From assembly GCF_024714495.1 (NCBI RefSeq), contig NZ_JAMZMJ010000001.1, positions 558,001 through 622,000 on the forward strand: a DNA stretch of 64,000 nt, written 5' to 3'. Below are positions 53,811 to 64,000 of this stretch, piece by piece. Position 1 is the first letter of the stretch, and the number at the start of each line of letters is the position of its first letter. The stretch is from Marinoscillum pacificum (GTDB lineage Bacteria; Bacteroidota; Bacteroidia; Cytophagales; Cyclobacteriaceae). A program made the position numbers and the translations under genes. Below the pieces are notes generated by a model. The model did not search any database. It was not told the origin of the DNA and saw only the letters and a program-made list of their open reading frames with translations.

Positions 53811-56800
53811 CTACCTTACAATCAGCGGTAAAGTACTCTCCAAACCATTTACGTTTATATTCACCATATACTGACCTGTCTGCAAGTCTTTGACTTGTAT
53901 TCTTACTGCTCTGTCTTCTAAAGACAGAGGAGCATTCACTTCTTTTCCGGATAAGTCATACACCTTTACTGTTATTTCACCCAGCTCATTTAGTGATTGT
54001 TCAAAACTTATTGTAGTGAAGTTTTTTGCTGGATTAGGGTACATCTTAACCTGAGCAATCTTTTCATTTACATTCACACGAATTACTTCTGAACTACTCT
54101 CCTTTCCATCAAAATCTTGTTGTTTCAATCGATAGTAGTTGTTACCGAACAAAGGCTTTCTATCCAAGACCTGATAATCTTTTGGTTCTGAAATGGTCCC
54201 AGATCCAGGTAATTGCTTAATCACCAAAAACTCCCCAGTTTCTCCTGCACGCTCTATAAAGAACCACTCATTATTACTTTCCGAATAGGTCTTCCAATCT
54301 AAAACCACACCATTGAAATCATTGTCTCCTTTAAAGTAAGCCAGTTCAATAGGAAGCGGGGTTTCTGCATAAGACGGACTATAATGTGGAACAAATGAAC
54401 TGAAAGAATTGATATTTATGGTATAGGCATATCCCAAACCACTAATAGACGCCAAGGTTGGCTTTAATGAAACTCTCGTTCCTCCATTAACAAAAGGATT
54501 AAGGTCATCGACTTCAGAAATCTTGGTGATGTAGATACTATCAGCAGCAAAGTCTTCTATGGTATTTGGGTCATATCCTTCACTTTCTACTTTAGACCGT
54601 AAATCCGAAGGCTCATCATTGAGTGCATAGAACCTAATCAAAACCTGAGAGGATGGCTGGTTTGTTGGTTTGATCCACCAGTTCCTGTTCATGATGTATT
54701 CTTCTCTGCTTCCACCACTGTTGGATCGTACCTGAGGTATTCCATCCAACACCCTAACTGCCCAACAAGTACTGCCCAGATCATTACCGACAGCATTGAT
54801 GGAATACACCAAATTTCCATTGTCATCCAACACGTAAATCCACTGATACCCTGAAACATCGATACAATTGGATCCAACTACCTGGTAATCTGCACTCAAT
54901 GCTCGTATAGTGGAAACTCCATCAGGAATACCTGGACTATCAAAGTTGTAAGGATCTGTATCCGTCAGCGTTTCCAGGTAATCCGCAATACCATCTTTAT
55001 CAGAATCAGTGAGTTCATTTATAGGCCCTAAGGAACCATTTGCTAACAGAATTGCTTCCATTGCATCGGTAACCCCATCTCCATCAGCATCGTCGCCACC
55101 TACCGTGGCTGGAGAGTTGACATCTCCTGGATCTGACCCCATCAATACCTCATAGTAATCCGGTATACCATCTCCATCGCTATCCGTACCCAGATCAGGA
55201 TTAGATGCACCTCCTTGAGCCAAAATGTAAGCTTCAAAAGCATCTGGAATACCGTCATCATCTGAATCCATATCTCCATTTGCTGTTGGCGCATCCGGAT
55301 CAAATGGACTGGTACCATTAGCTACTTCCAACCAATCAGGAATACCATCGCCATCCGTATCGGTCACTTTACTAATAGGTCCCGTAGCTCCATTATCAAT
55401 TAATATTCGCTCCAAGGCATCCGTAATACCATCACCATTTACACCAGTATCATTAATTCCAACATTTGGGTTACTAGCACTTACATTGTCATCATTATTT
55501 CCCGCGATCACTGGCGAATCGATATTATCATATTGAGTGCCGTAAGCAAGTTCGAAGTAATCCGGAATACCATCTCCATCAGTGTCGGTAATAAAATCTC
55601 TCCCTACTCCAATGCTGAAATAGACCCCTCCAGAGAATTCCACATTTTCGAATGTGAGTAAACTGGATTCAAAGGTTTGTGCCTGCACAATGGACAAGAA
55701 CCCATTCGTATGATCCGTATCATCGTCTAGTATCAAGGTAAAGCTCGAGACATCATTTCCATCAAGTCCTTGACCAGATAAATCCAACGAAACCGATACA
55801 GTACCTACATCTCCTGTCTCCACAATTCCCCATTGTCTATCCAAAATTTGTGAAACTGTAGGTGGTACACCTGTAGAAGTGGTGGTAAGCGCTCCTCCAT
55901 CATGACCAAAGAGTAAATAATCTCCATTTCCGAGTGAAGAGGGGCTTCCAATAGTCAACTTAGCAGTTGCATTAATACTCTTTGACTCATCCTGATACAG
56001 CGCCATTAAGGTATTGGCTCCAATGCCGGCAATGTCAGTTCCATGAGATGTAAGATTATAAATAGAAGACCCTGATACCGTATAAGGCAATGAAGCTATG
56101 GATAAAGAGATTCCATATTTAACAGATAAATATGTTTCGATATCGCGTCGATCTGCGTTATTCAATCTAGAAGAGAAGCTAATAATCTCAGCAACTTTAC
56201 CATTGTAGTGGGGCAAACCATTATTTAAATCACGACCTATGCGATAAGGTCGGTTAGAGAGGTTAGCAAAAGTCCCAGTATTGTATTGGTTGGTGCTGAT
56301 TATAGAACCATTGAAACGAATATTTTGTCCATTGCCTCCTGAATTCAATCGAGAATTAAAGATTCCAGGACTCGAATAAGTAGCGGTAGTACTTATTTGT
56401 GCGGAACGATAACTGGTATTGGATCTATACAAATGCGTTACCACTTCGTTTGTGGCTGCTGATGTGATTGGCCCCAACGCGAAACTTGAGAATTGTGAAT
56501 TTTCAAAACCGATCACCACTCCCCCTGTCGAATTGTATGAATAAGTAACATCCGGATCCAACACCATGAAATAATCATGAGAATAGAAAGCTGCTGCTCC
56601 ACTCATAATGTCATTACTTCCGTCAAAATCCAATACAGGGTTACCATTCAGGTTATTGGCAACATACAATGGTCTTGCAGTACCTGAGGAACTTGCATTA
56701 TTGGAACCGTTGACACTATTGTTCCAGGTGTCTACGGCTGCTCCATTTGTCGTGGTGCTCGTACCGGAATTGGCTTTTAACCACAAACTAACCGCGGCAT

Positions 56801-59800
56801 TGAGATTCGCTACCTTAGGTATCATAATAGTGAAGAAATCATTGTCATTAAAATCTACGTCTGTAAATACCAGAGTATCTCCACTGAAATATGCTCCTTC
56901 GTATGAAGCGGTTATTGACGAAAAATCACTACTTGTATTGATAATTAAGCTATACAAAGAAGCTTCCTGAATTCTATTATCAAAATTGGCAATGTCACCC
57001 AGGTAGATATTCAGATCTACAGCTCCAGGATTCCCATACACATCCACTTTCCATTCGGTGGAAAGTCGATCGTCTGATACAGCCCCAGGCACTTCAGTGG
57101 ATTGAACTAATGTTTTATCTGTACCATCATTCCCCCAAACTATGTAGTCTCCAGAACTCAAGGCATCAGAGCCATCTACCTTCACGATAGCTCCATCATT
57201 TTGACTCATAGATTCATATTGCTTCAATCCATGATCCAGGTTGACTCCAATCCCTGCAATGTCATTATTATAGCTTGTATTATCATAAATACTGACTCCA
57301 TTTACAGTATAAGCTTCTGATGAAATATTCAGTGTAATTCCATATTTGATGGCCAAATATGTTGCCACATCACGCTTCTCAGCATCGGTCAAGCGAGAAT
57401 TGTAGCTAACAACCTCAGCGATGTGCCCCTGGTAAGTTTCTGTCTCAATTAAATTGTTACCAAGTCTAAAATAAGAGTTCGTTCGATTACCAAAACTTCC
57501 TGCGTTGCTTTCACTATCTGAAATCAATAGTTCATTGGCATACAACTCCTGACCTGTTCCTCCAACATTGTTTCTTGCATTCAATAGGGTTACTGAACTG
57601 GTGATGGAGCCTGATACATCAGCAGACCTATAGGCATCATAAGCATAGCCTACAGCTGCTCCAGTTACATCTCCCTGATCACCCAGGTAATACCCATCAA
57701 AAGCTCCATTTTTAAACCCTACGAGGAATCCAATGTCATTGGATGATTGAATGGTCAAATCAGGTTTTACCACCAAAAAGAATTCGTGTGTATTGAAGCC
57801 CGCTATACCATCCAAAAAGTCATCTGTGAAGTAAAGTGCATCATTTCCATTTATGACATTGTCTACCAATAATGGTTTTTGATTGTTATCACCTTGATCA
57901 GCATCATTCCCGTTTCCTGATACATCCGACCATCTAGTTACTAAATCAGTACTGGTCGTCATTACACCCTCATTTGGTCGCAACCAAAGCGTTAACCCTC
58001 CGGAAACTCCTCCAGGAGATATCGTCTGAACCGCGCCTCCTATGGTGAAGAAGTCTCCATCTGTGAAATCAACATCTTCAAAAGTCAAAATATCTCTACC
58101 ACCACTTCTGGTGACTGTTCCTCCAAGAACTAAACGTGAAACATTTTCATCTCCCAAATCCTCAGGCATACTTGCAGTATCAGGAGAAATTATCAGGTTT
58201 AAAGTGGTATTGTCTTTGTCTACGGCTAGATTGGTGATATCAAAACTTAAGGCGACTGTTCCTACATCTCCTGTCTCTTTCACTTTCCAAATTCTTTGTA
58301 GTCTTTGTGAAATACCTGAAATAAGGTTATCAGTAGTAAATGTATTTGGGTTATGGTTATTTCCCCACACGAGATATTCACCGTCATGCAGATCCGACCC
58401 TTCAGCCATACTTACGATAGTCGCATCGTTAATGCTTTGGCTTTGCACCTGATTTAGCTTCTGATTGGTTTGATTCTTTCCAATTCCTGCCACATCAAAG
58501 TGATACGGCTGATATTCTGCATTGGTGGTTCCAGGCCAAATGATCGTAGATCCGTCTACTTGATAATCAAAATTAACCGTAGCACTTGCAGGATCTTCGT
58601 CTAAAGTGATACCATATTTAATAGCCAAATAGGTGAAGACATCTGCCTGATCAGAATCTGATAAACGCCCAGAATAGCTTATCACTTCAGCTACTCCTCC
58701 TTGAAAATCATCCGCAAAATCCCATCCATAACCTAGCGTATAGGGTTGGTTGTCAAAGTTCTGATGATTAACCGCAACATCTTCATAATTATCAACTTGT
58801 TGACCATTGAGGAAGATATTTTGGCCGTTTGAAGTACCGTTTAATCGGTCATTGATTATGATCGGGTTTGCAAGTACGACCTCACCAGTTCCATCAATGT
58901 AGGAAGAACGATAACTTGTAGCCGGGTCAATAGTATGTGTTATTAGCTCATTTGCATACTGGCTTGTGGATGAACCTAATTCCAAACTACCAACATCCCC
59001 AACCTGATATCCAAGAACATCACCGGTTTCAGCAGAAGAGCTGCTGATAAAATCAGGGTCAAGAACTATAAAGAATTCTCGAGTGTAAATACCTTGAAGA
59101 CCTACCAGAAAATCGTCATCGAAGTTGATGACAGGGTTATTGTTTATCGAATTGGCTGAGTAAGTTGGATTACTCCCTGAAATACTTTGGTGTGCATGGC
59201 TTCCTTCCCCACTGTCATCAAACCAGACAAAAATCTCATTCGTTGAAACATTTCCAAGAATTGTGCCCTGAGAATTCAACCAAAGCGATAAACCTGTAGA
59301 AACATTACCTGGTGCTGAAGTACTTGGTGCTTCATGATAAGAAGTAATGGCAATGTTATCTACACCAAAGCCAACATCGCGAACCTCAGTAATATAGACT
59401 CCAGAAGCGAATCTAAATCGAAATCTCACATCCGGATTATTCTCAAAACCAGCTGGTAAAACGATATATGAGTTAGTCCAAGCACCGTTATTCCCAGACC
59501 ATCCTTGTCCATTACTTAGAGCTTGTACAGAATTGTTATTGTACCAATTGATAGCATTGTACTGGTTGGATAAAACAAACCAATCAGATCCACCATTTAA
59601 GGAATATTCCAATCGAACTCCATCGGATTCATTGACTAAGGCAGTCTCACCATCGTCAATATTGTATCTCAGGTCAAAGGAAAGTATTAGGTTGTAGTAT
59701 CCAGATAGATCTACAGACATACTTGTGGTTACATCAAGTGATCTTGCGTAATTATCAAAACTCGATGTATGCAAATAGTTACCATCAGAATCAGGTAAAG

Positions 59801-59936
59801 CTGCATCGCTATCGACGGTATAGTTTGTGGAGGTCCAGTCTCCAAATCCTAATTCAAAATCTTCTGAATAAACGGTTGTCTGTGCATATAATATGCTGCA
59901 CAGGAGCATAGTTGCGGCTGTTGAAATACACTTCAT
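53811..59936 (-). CDS. 2041-residue secreted protein with LamG-like repeats and type A Por secretion tail
   Basis: Signal peptide MKCISTAATMLLCSILYAQ. Residues about 20-205 form a MAM/galactose-binding-like domain (YSEDFELGFGDWTSTNYTVD). Three long repeats of about 400 residues begin near 210, 645 and 1045. Each has a concanavalin/LamG-like start (LSLWLNSQG, LTLWLRPNEG, VSLWLKANSG), then an RLSDSDQADVFTYLAIKYGI-type element. TSP3-like calcium repeats follow at about 1445-1670 (DTDGDGIPDYFELAYG). The last about 80 residues (VKMYPNPAKNFTTISFEQSL) are a type A C-terminal domain for type IX secretion. It is probably cell-surface or released; the ligand is unknown. No partner gene is in an operon with it. 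Confidence 0.88.
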   Translation of the reverse strand: MKCISTAATMLLCSILYAQTTVYSEDFELGFGDWTSTNYTVDSDAALPDSDGNYLHTSSFDNYARSLDVTTSMSVDLSGYYNLILSFDLRYNIDDGETALVNESDGVRLEYSLNGGSDWFVLSNQYNAINWYNNNSVQALSNGQGWSGNNGAWTNSYIVLPAGFENNPDVRFRFRFASGVYITEVRDVGFGVDNIAITSYHEAPSTSAPGNVSTGLSLWLNSQGTILGNVSTNEIFVWFDDSGEGSHAHQSISGSNPTYSANSINNNPVINFDDDFLVGLQGIYTREFFIVLDPDFISSSSAETGDVLGYQVGDVGSLELGSSTSQYANELITHTIDPATSYRSSYIDGTGEVVLANPIIINDRLNGTSNGQNIFLNGQQVDNYEDVAVNHQNFDNQPYTLGYGWDFADDFQGGVAEVISYSGRLSDSDQADVFTYLAIKYGITLDEDPASATVNFDYQVDGSTIIWPGTTNAEYQPYHFDVAGIGKNQTNQKLNQVQSQSINDATIVSMAEGSDLHDGEYLVWGNNHNPNTFTTDNLISGISQRLQRIWKVKETGDVGTVALSFDITNLAVDKDNTTLNLIISPDTASMPEDLGDENVSRLVLGGTVTRSGGRDILTFEDVDFTDGDFFTIGGAVQTISPGGVSGGLTLWLRPNEGVMTTSTDLVTRWSDVSGNGNDADQGDNNQKPLLVDNVINGNDALYFTDDFLDGIAGFNTHEFFLVVKPDLTIQSSNDIGFLVGFKNGAFDGYYLGDQGDVTGAAVGYAYDAYRSADVSGSITSSVTLLNARNNVGGTGQELYANELLISDSESNAGSFGNRTNSYFRLGNNLIETETYQGHIAEVVSYNSRLTDAEKRDVATYLAIKYGITLNISSEAYTVNGVSIYDNTSYNNDIAGIGVNLDHGLKQYESMSQNDGAIVKVDGSDALSSGDYIVWGNDGTDKTLVQSTEVPGAVSDDRLSTEWKVDVYGNPGAVDLNIYLGDIANFDNRIQEASLYSLIINTSSDFSSITASYEGAYFSGDTLVFTDVDFNDNDFFTIMIPKVANLNAAVSLWLKANSGTSTTTNGAAVDTWNNSVNGSNNASSSGTARPLYVANNLNGNPVLDFDGSNDIMSGAAAFYSHDYFMVLDPDVTYSYNSTGGVVIGFENSQFSSFALGPITSAATNEVVTHLYRSNTSYRSAQISTTATYSSPGIFNSRLNSGGNGQNIRFNGSIISTNQYNTGTFANLSNRPYRIGRDLNNGLPHYNGKVAEIISFSSRLNNADRRDIETYLSVKYGISLSIASLPYTVSGSSIYNLTSHGTDIAGIGANTLMALYQDESKSINATAKLTIGSPSSLGNGDYLLFGHDGGALTTTSTGVPPTVSQILDRQWGIVETGDVGTVSVSLDLSGQGLDGNDVSSFTLILDDDTDHTNGFLSIVQAQTFESSLLTFENVEFSGGVYFSIGVGRDFITDTDGDGIPDYFELAYGTQYDNIDSPVIAGNNDDNVSASNPNVGINDTGVNGDGITDALERILIDNGATGPISKVTDTDGDGIPDWLEVANGTSPFDPDAPTANGDMDSDDDGIPDAFEAYILAQGGASNPDLGTDSDGDGIPDYYEVLMGSDPGDVNSPATVGGDDADGDGVTDAMEAILLANGSLGPINELTDSDKDGIADYLETLTDTDPYNFDSPGIPDGVSTIRALSADYQVVGSNCIDVSGYQWIYVLDDNGNLVYSINAVGNDLGSTCWAVRVLDGIPQVRSNSGGSREEYIMNRNWWIKPTNQPSSQVLIRFYALNDEPSDLRSKVESEGYDPNTIEDFAADSIYITKISEVDDLNPFVNGGTRVSLKPTLASISGLGYAYTININSFSSFVPHYSPSYAETPLPIELAYFKGDNDFNGVVLDWKTYSESNNEWFFIERAGETGEFLVIKQLPGSGTISEPKDYQVLDRKPLFGNNYYRLKQQDFDGKESSSEVIRVNVNEKIAQVKMYPNPAKNFTTISFEQSLNELGEITVKVYDLSGKEVNAPLSLEDRAVRIQVKDLQTGQYMVNINVNGLESTLPLIVR

Positions 59937-60078
59937 GACTCAATTTTTTACATATTGGAGTCTTAAAGTGGCTGATGAAATCAGCAGTGGATATCTAGCG
60001 AGTTATAATGATGGTCTTACTCGTAATTGATTATGATTATTCTATGAATTTATAGAAGTATTTGACCAAGACCAAAAC

Positions 60079-60105
60079 AGGTATAAGTAATTAAGACTTA
60101 TACCT
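60079..60105. promoter_or_regulatory. palindrome upstream of the 2041-residue protein gene
   Basis: Perfect 10-bp inverted repeat AGGTATAAGT (60079-60088) and ACTTATACCT (60096-60105), with a 7-base loop, about 145 bases before the start at 59936. TATAAGTA and TTATACCTA within it match words upstream of the giant adhesin. Confidence 0.55.
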
Positions 60106-60132
60106 ACCCAATTACGCATTTCACCTAAACAA

Positions 60133-60166
60133 AAAACCCTGACAAAGAATTTTGTCAGGGTTTTCA
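60133..60166 (-). terminator. terminator after the infC-rpmI-rplT genes
   Basis: AAAACCCTGACAAA pairs with TTTGTCAGGGTTTT across a four-base loop, with T-rich flanks on both strands. It lies 24 bases beyond the rplT stop on the minus strand and could work in both directions. Confidence 0.9.
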
Positions 60167-60189
60167 AAACCAGTGAGTTGGTTAATAAT

Positions 60190-60534
60190 TTATTTCTTCA
60201 CTTGATCAACGATCGCTTTGAAAGCAGCCGGATGGTTCATAGCTAAATCAGCCAAAACCTTACGGTTAATGTCGATGTTCGCTTTTTTCAAACCTCCCAT
60301 GAACTGAGAATAAGACATATCAAATTCTCTAGTTGCAGCGTTGATTCTTTGAATCCAAAGAGCTCTAAACTCTCTTTTCTTTGCCTTTCTATCACGGTAT
60401 GCATACTGCATACCTTTTTCGATAGCATTTTTAGCTACCGTCCATACATTTTTTCTTCGGCCCCAGTATCCTTTGGCCTGCTTCATCGTCTTCTTACGAC
60501 GTGCTCTTGAAGCTACGTGATTTACTGATCTCAT
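60190..60534 (-). CDS. rplT: 50S ribosomal protein L20
   Basis: 114 residues, highly basic. [20 protein letters not shown] and [20 protein letters not shown] are the L20 hallmarks. It binds 23S rRNA early in large-subunit assembly and, in many bacteria, represses its own operon. It follows rpmI by 89 bases; this gap is where an L20-binding leader could lie, but no clear structure was recognised. The terminator follows. Confidence 0.97.
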   Translation of the reverse strand: MRSVNHVASRARRKKTMKQAKGYWGRRKNVWTVAKNAIEKGMQYAYRDRKAKKREFRALWIQRINAATREFDMSYSQFMGGLKKANIDINRKVLADLAMNHPAAFKAIVDQVKK

Positions 60535-60623
60535 TTAGATTTTCATTTTTTGACAATTGGCGCACCGTTCTGTAAACAGCAACTTTGTAGCCAAATCATC
60601 GGGTTAAACAATTAAACCAATTG

Positions 60624-60818
60624 TTAGATGTTAAGCATTGCTTTAACATTGCTAACGTCACTCTTGTGAACCAAACCAGCTTGAGTCAAATTTCTCTTCT
60701 GTTTTGTTTCTTTCTTAGTCAAGATGTGACTTTTAAAAGCGTGCTTTCTTTTGATTTTCCCTGTACCTGTCAGTTTAAATCTCTTCTTAGCACTTGAGTT
60801 TGTTTTTACTTTAGGCAT
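60624..60818 (-). CDS. rpmI: 50S ribosomal protein L35
   Basis: 64 residues, very basic. [20 protein letters not shown] and [20 protein letters not shown] match L35. It begins 10 bases after infC, so it is certainly in the same operon. The next gene, rplT, starts 89 bases later. Confidence 0.97.
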   Translation of the reverse strand: MPKVKTNSSAKKRFKLTGTGKIKRKHAFKSHILTKKETKQKRNLTQAGLVHKSDVSNVKAMLNI

Positions 60819-60828
60819 TTCCTAATAT

Positions 60829-61383
60829 TTATTTCTTACTCACTGATTTCGGTGCCAATATGATAGACATTCGCTTACCCTCTAGTTTTGGTAAAAGTTC
60901 TACTTTACCATGCTCTTCAAGAGCCTGAGCGAATTTCAAAAGAAGAATCTCTCCTCTTTCTTTAAAAACTATCGTTCGACCAACAAAGTGAACATAGGCT
61001 TTCACCTTTGCTCCTTCTTTAAGAAACTTGATGGCGTGATTCAACTTAAAGTTAAAATCATGATCATCTGTGTTCGGTCCAAAACGAATCTCTTTGACAA
61101 CAGTCTTCTGAGCTTTCGCCTTGATTTCCTTTTGTTTCTTTTTCTGCTCGTATTTGAATTTCGAATAGTCAATTACTTTACACACCGGCGGATCAGCCTT
61201 TGGAGAAATCTCCACTAGATCCAAACCCTGTGCTTTAGCAATGTCCAATGCTTTCTCGATAGGATATACATCCACCTCCACATTGTCACCTACTAAACGT
61301 ACTTGACGAGTTCTAATTTTCTCATTTACTCTATAAGGTTCCTCTACGCGGCCCCTTTGCGGTTTTCTGTATGGTCTGCTAAT
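60829..61383 (-). CDS. infC: translation initiation factor IF-3, ATT start
   Basis: About 184 residues read from ATT at 61383: the start is followed by [20 protein letters not shown], then [13 protein letters not shown], with the shared core VDLVEI-type segment as [22 protein letters not shown]-3 controls start-codon choice on the 30S subunit. No ATG, GTG or TTG lies in frame between an upstream TAG at 61404 and a GTG at 61281. Starting at that GTG would remove the N-terminal part of the N-domain, while ATT gives the normal length of about 180. ATT (AUU) is the known IF-3 start in other bacteria, where it makes the gene autoregulated. Confidence 0.9.
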   Translation of the reverse strand: MSRPYRKPQRGRVEEPYRVNEKIRTRQVRLVGDNVEVDVYPIEKALDIAKAQGLDLVEISPKADPPVCKVIDYSKFKYEQKKKQKEIKAKAQKTVVKEIRFGPNTDDHDFNFKLNHAIKFLKEGAKVKAYVHFVGRTIVFKERGEILLLKFAQALEEHGKVELLPKLEGKRMSIILAPKSVSKK

Positions 61384-61454
61384 AGTTGTTTGTTTTTGGT
61401 TCTACCATAGCAAAATAAAACGCAAATATCGTATTTATTTTGCTTTATTAAAAT

Positions 61455-63404
61455 CTACTCTGCTTTATTTAACAGATTATTGATTGTTTGGTTAAAGAAA
61501 TCTACAAATTCTGCAATTTTCATGCTTCCCTGATCTCCTTTTCCATGAGCGCGAAGTGAAACAGTACCGTCTGCTGCCTCTTGTTCTCCAACAATCAACA
61601 TAAAAGGTATCTTCTTTATCTCAGCATCTCTAATTTTCTTACCTATTTTTTCATCTCGCTCATCAATTATACCTCTGATGTCCTGCTCTTGAAGCTGACT
61701 GTAAATTGATTTAGCATATTCATGATACTTCTCAGAGATTGGCAATACAGCAATTTGCTCTGGAGCAAGCCACAATGGGAAGTCTCCGGCAGTACTTTCG
61801 ATAAGGATCGCAACGAAACGCTCCATAGAACCAAATGGTGCTCTATGAATCATTACCGGTCTGTGCTTCTGATTATCAGATCCTGTATACTCCAATTCAA
61901 AACGTTCTGGTAGGTTGTAATCCACCTGAACAGTTCCTAGCTGCCAGCTTCTACCCAAAGCATCCTTCACCATGAAGTCCAACTTAGGTCCATAGAAAGC
62001 AGCTTCACCGTATTCTACTACCGTGTTTAGTCCCTTCTCATCAGCAACTTCCTGAATTTGCTTTTCAGCTAAATCCCAGTTTTCTTCCTTACCGATGTAT
62101 TTATCTGGGTTGTTTGGATCACGTAAAGATACCTGTGCGGTGAATTCAGCAAATCCCAATGCGCTGAACACATACAATACCAGGTCTATTACTTTACCAA
62201 ACTCATCTTTTACTTGCTCAGGTCTACAGAAAATGTGCGCATCATCCTGAGTAAATCCTCTTACACGCGTTAACCCGTGAAGCTCACCACTCTGCTCATA
62301 TCGGTATACCGTACCGAATTCAGCGTAACGAACTGGTAAGTCTTTATAGGACTTTGGTGATGATTTGTAAATCTCACAGTGATGAGGACAGTTCATTGGC
62401 TTTAGCAAGAACTCCTCACCTTCCGCAGGTGTATTGATTGGCTGGAAAGAATCCTCTCCGTATTTAGCATAATGGCCAGAAGTCACATAAAGTTCCTTAC
62501 CACCAATGTGTGGTGTAACTACTTGCTCATAACCAGCTCTAACCTGTGCTTTCTTTAGGAAGTTCTCCAATCTTTCTCTTAGGATCGCTCCTTTTGGCAA
62601 CCACAAAGGAAGGCCTTTACCTACCTTTTCAGAGAAAGTGAATAAGCCTAGTTCTTTACCGATTTTACGGTGATCTCTTTTCTTAGCTTCTTCTAATAAC
62701 TCAAGATGCTCTTTAAGCTCTTTCTGCTTAGGGAAAGTGATAGCATATAGACGAGTCAATTGTTTTCTTTTCTCGTCGCCTCTCCAGTATGCACCCGCAA
62801 CGTTCAAAATCTTCGCTGCTTTGATGAAACCTGTATTAGGAATATGCGGCCCTCTACACAAGTCTGTGAAGTTACCTTGAGTATAGAATGTAATCTTACC
62901 ATCCTCCAGGTCTTCCAAAAGCTCTAGTTTGTACTCATCGCCCTTCTCCTTGTAGAAGTTGATAGCATCTTCTTTACTTATATCTTTTCGAACGTACTCG
63001 TTTTTCTGACGAGCAAGCTCAAGCATTTTATCTTCAATCAGTTTTAGGTTTTCAGAATCAAATTCCTGATCTCCGAAATCCACATCATAGTAAAAACCAC
63101 CATCAATTGCTGGTCCAATACCCAACTTTACTCCAGGGTATAGTGCTTCTAAAGCTTCAGCCATCAAGTGGGCAGACGAGTGCCACATCGTAGCTTTACC
63201 ATCTTTATCATTCCATGTCAACAATTGAAGAGTTGCATTGTCATTAATCGGTCTGGTAGCATCCCAAATATCCCCATTAACCTTAGCCGCAAGTACATTT
63301 CTCGCTAAGCCTTCACTTATACTCAATGCTACATCCATGGCTGATGAGCCCTTAGGATATTCCCTTACACTACCGTCTGGTAAAGTGATCTTGATTTCAC
63401 TCAT
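61455..63404 (-). CDS. thrS: threonyl-tRNA synthetase
   Basis: 649 residues: TGS domain at the N-terminus ([20 protein letters not shown]), then the SAD/editing region ([18 protein letters not shown], the HxxxH zinc motif), the class II core with [18 protein letters not shown] and [20 protein letters not shown], and the anticodon-binding C-terminus. It charges threonine to tRNA-Thr. The start overlaps the TPR gene stop by eight bases. infC begins 71 bases downstream, the common thrS-infC order. Confidence 0.97.
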   Translation of the reverse strand: MSEIKITLPDGSVREYPKGSSAMDVALSISEGLARNVLAAKVNGDIWDATRPINDNATLQLLTWNDKDGKATMWHSSAHLMAEALEALYPGVKLGIGPAIDGGFYYDVDFGDQEFDSENLKLIEDKMLELARQKNEYVRKDISKEDAINFYKEKGDEYKLELLEDLEDGKITFYTQGNFTDLCRGPHIPNTGFIKAAKILNVAGAYWRGDEKRKQLTRLYAITFPKQKELKEHLELLEEAKKRDHRKIGKELGLFTFSEKVGKGLPLWLPKGAILRERLENFLKKAQVRAGYEQVVTPHIGGKELYVTSGHYAKYGEDSFQPINTPAEGEEFLLKPMNCPHHCEIYKSSPKSYKDLPVRYAEFGTVYRYEQSGELHGLTRVRGFTQDDAHIFCRPEQVKDEFGKVIDLVLYVFSALGFAEFTAQVSLRDPNNPDKYIGKEENWDLAEKQIQEVADEKGLNTVVEYGEAAFYGPKLDFMVKDALGRSWQLGTVQVDYNLPERFELEYTGSDNQKHRPVMIHRAPFGSMERFVAILIESTAGDFPLWLAPEQIAVLPISEKYHEYAKSIYSQLQEQDIRGIIDERDEKIGKKIRDAEIKKIPFMLIVGEQEAADGTVSLRAHGKGDQGSMKIAEFVDFFNQTINNLLNKAE

Positions 63405-64000
63405 TATCTTCTGTTCCTTTCTTAGGTGACACGTCTAAAACAGGGATCTTTTCCTCCTGTTCTCTTAAACTCCGCAAATATGCAATTTTTCGCCCAACAT
63501 TCTGAGCTCCTTGTTGAGCAATTGAATTCGTAGAATCTTCTTGTAATACCAGGCCATACAAATTGTATGAACTACTAAGCCAGCCTCGGTTTTCGAGAAT
63601 GGAGGCTTTTCTTAAAAGTGCCGTTACACTACTGTCTTGCAACACTAATTGATTGACCAATGCAACTGCGGAATCCCATTGCAAAGATTTCTCAAACCAA
63701 TCTATTCGTTTCATTAATACTGGAGATGACAAATCGCCTCGTAAGACTTCATGGGCTTTTTCTAAATCGCCCATCTCATAAAACACCTCTCCGATGATCA
63801 GCTTCTGATCCAGGTTGGTACTATCCAACTGCTGATAAGCCAATACTTTATTTGCTCGATCAGGATACCCCAATTTGATTAAAGCTGGAATATAGAAATC
63901 CAGCAACTGACTGTTATCTGGCTTGATCTCAGCTACTTTACCATAAGCATAGACTGCTCTGGTACTGTCTTCTAGTTCTAAATAATTGTTCGCTGCAAAA
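63397..64000 (-). CDS. TPR-repeat protein, 5' end cut by the window edge
   Basis: The open frame runs through the right edge without a start, so the N-terminus is outside. The visible part, about 200 residues, shows TPR-like helix pairs ([60 protein letters not shown]). A TTG at 63906 had been taken as a start but the frame continues upstream in TPR pattern. It probably acts as a scaffold or secretion-associated protein; role unknown. Its stop overlaps thrS by eight bases. Confidence 0.75.
   Translation of the reverse strand, partial: FAANNYLELEDSTRAVYAYGKVAEIKPDNSQLLDFYIPALIKLGYPDRANKVLAYQQLDSTNLDQKLIIGEVFYEMGDLEKAHEVLRGDLSSPVLMKRIDWFEKSLQWDSAVALVNQLVLQDSSVTALLRKASILENRGWLSSSYNLYGLVLQEDSTNSIAQQGAQNVGRKIAYLRSLREQEEKIPVLDVSPKKGTEDNE

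Overview
The window looks like a chromosomal segment of a marine-type Bacteroidota, most likely a Cytophagales-like gliding bacterium. Supporting signs are menaquinone synthesis (menE), several Bacteroidota-style promoters (TAnnTTTG), a PorP/SprF plus OmpA plus giant-adhesin locus with a gliding-motility C-terminal domain, a second very large protein with a type A Por secretion tail, lipid A synthesis (lpxK) and putative-porin genes. No rRNA, integrase, transposase or CRISPR array is present.

Layout. 0-6.4 kb: menE with an acidic partner, DoxX, a radical SAM protein, rhomboid, a TerB-like protein, an EEP-fold hydrolase, an orphan Hpt protein and a SanA-like protein. 6.4-13.7 kb: one tight minus-strand operon holding both topoisomerase IV subunits (parE first, parC fifth) with three envelope or secreted genes between them. 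13.8-17.3 kb: a membrane protein, an ECF sigma factor with a membrane partner, a sterol-desaturase-family enzyme and a lipoprotein. 17.4-18.7 kb: a small GIY-YIG nuclease gene embedded in alternating hairpin repeats of two kinds. 18.7-30.0 kb: housekeeping genes (apt, MacB-like permease, miaE, putative porin, lpxK, NIF3, zinc ribbon, CDF transporter, plsC-like, accA). 30.2-30.9 kb: two intact tRNA-Asp genes plus three tRNA-Asp fragments that carry palindromic insertions in the D-loop or T-loop. 31-34 kb: an M28 peptidase and a secreted protein with a possible glycosidase-like propeller. 34-38 kb: an AT-rich island with a DUF262-HEPN pair, attC-like palindromic spacers and unrecognised small genes.

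38-60 kb is surface-secretion territory. An OmpA/PD40 protein, a PorP/SprF protein and a 3619-residue adhesin with 14 exact 96-residue and 8 exact 109-residue repeats form one locus. It is bracketed by an intact HD hydrolase gene and a decayed copy of that gene. A 2041-residue type IX secretion substrate follows. Both giant genes share an upstream motif (TATAAGTA...TTATACCTA). 60-64 kb: rplT, rpmI, infC, thrS and a TPR protein cut by the window edge. infC appears to use an ATT start codon.

The strongest candidates for something undescribed are the GIY-YIG gene inside its paired hairpin repeats, the interrupted tRNA-Asp fragments, the DUF262-HEPN cassette, and the shared motif upstream of the two giant secreted proteins. 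All functional calls rest on reading motifs by eye; no database search was run.
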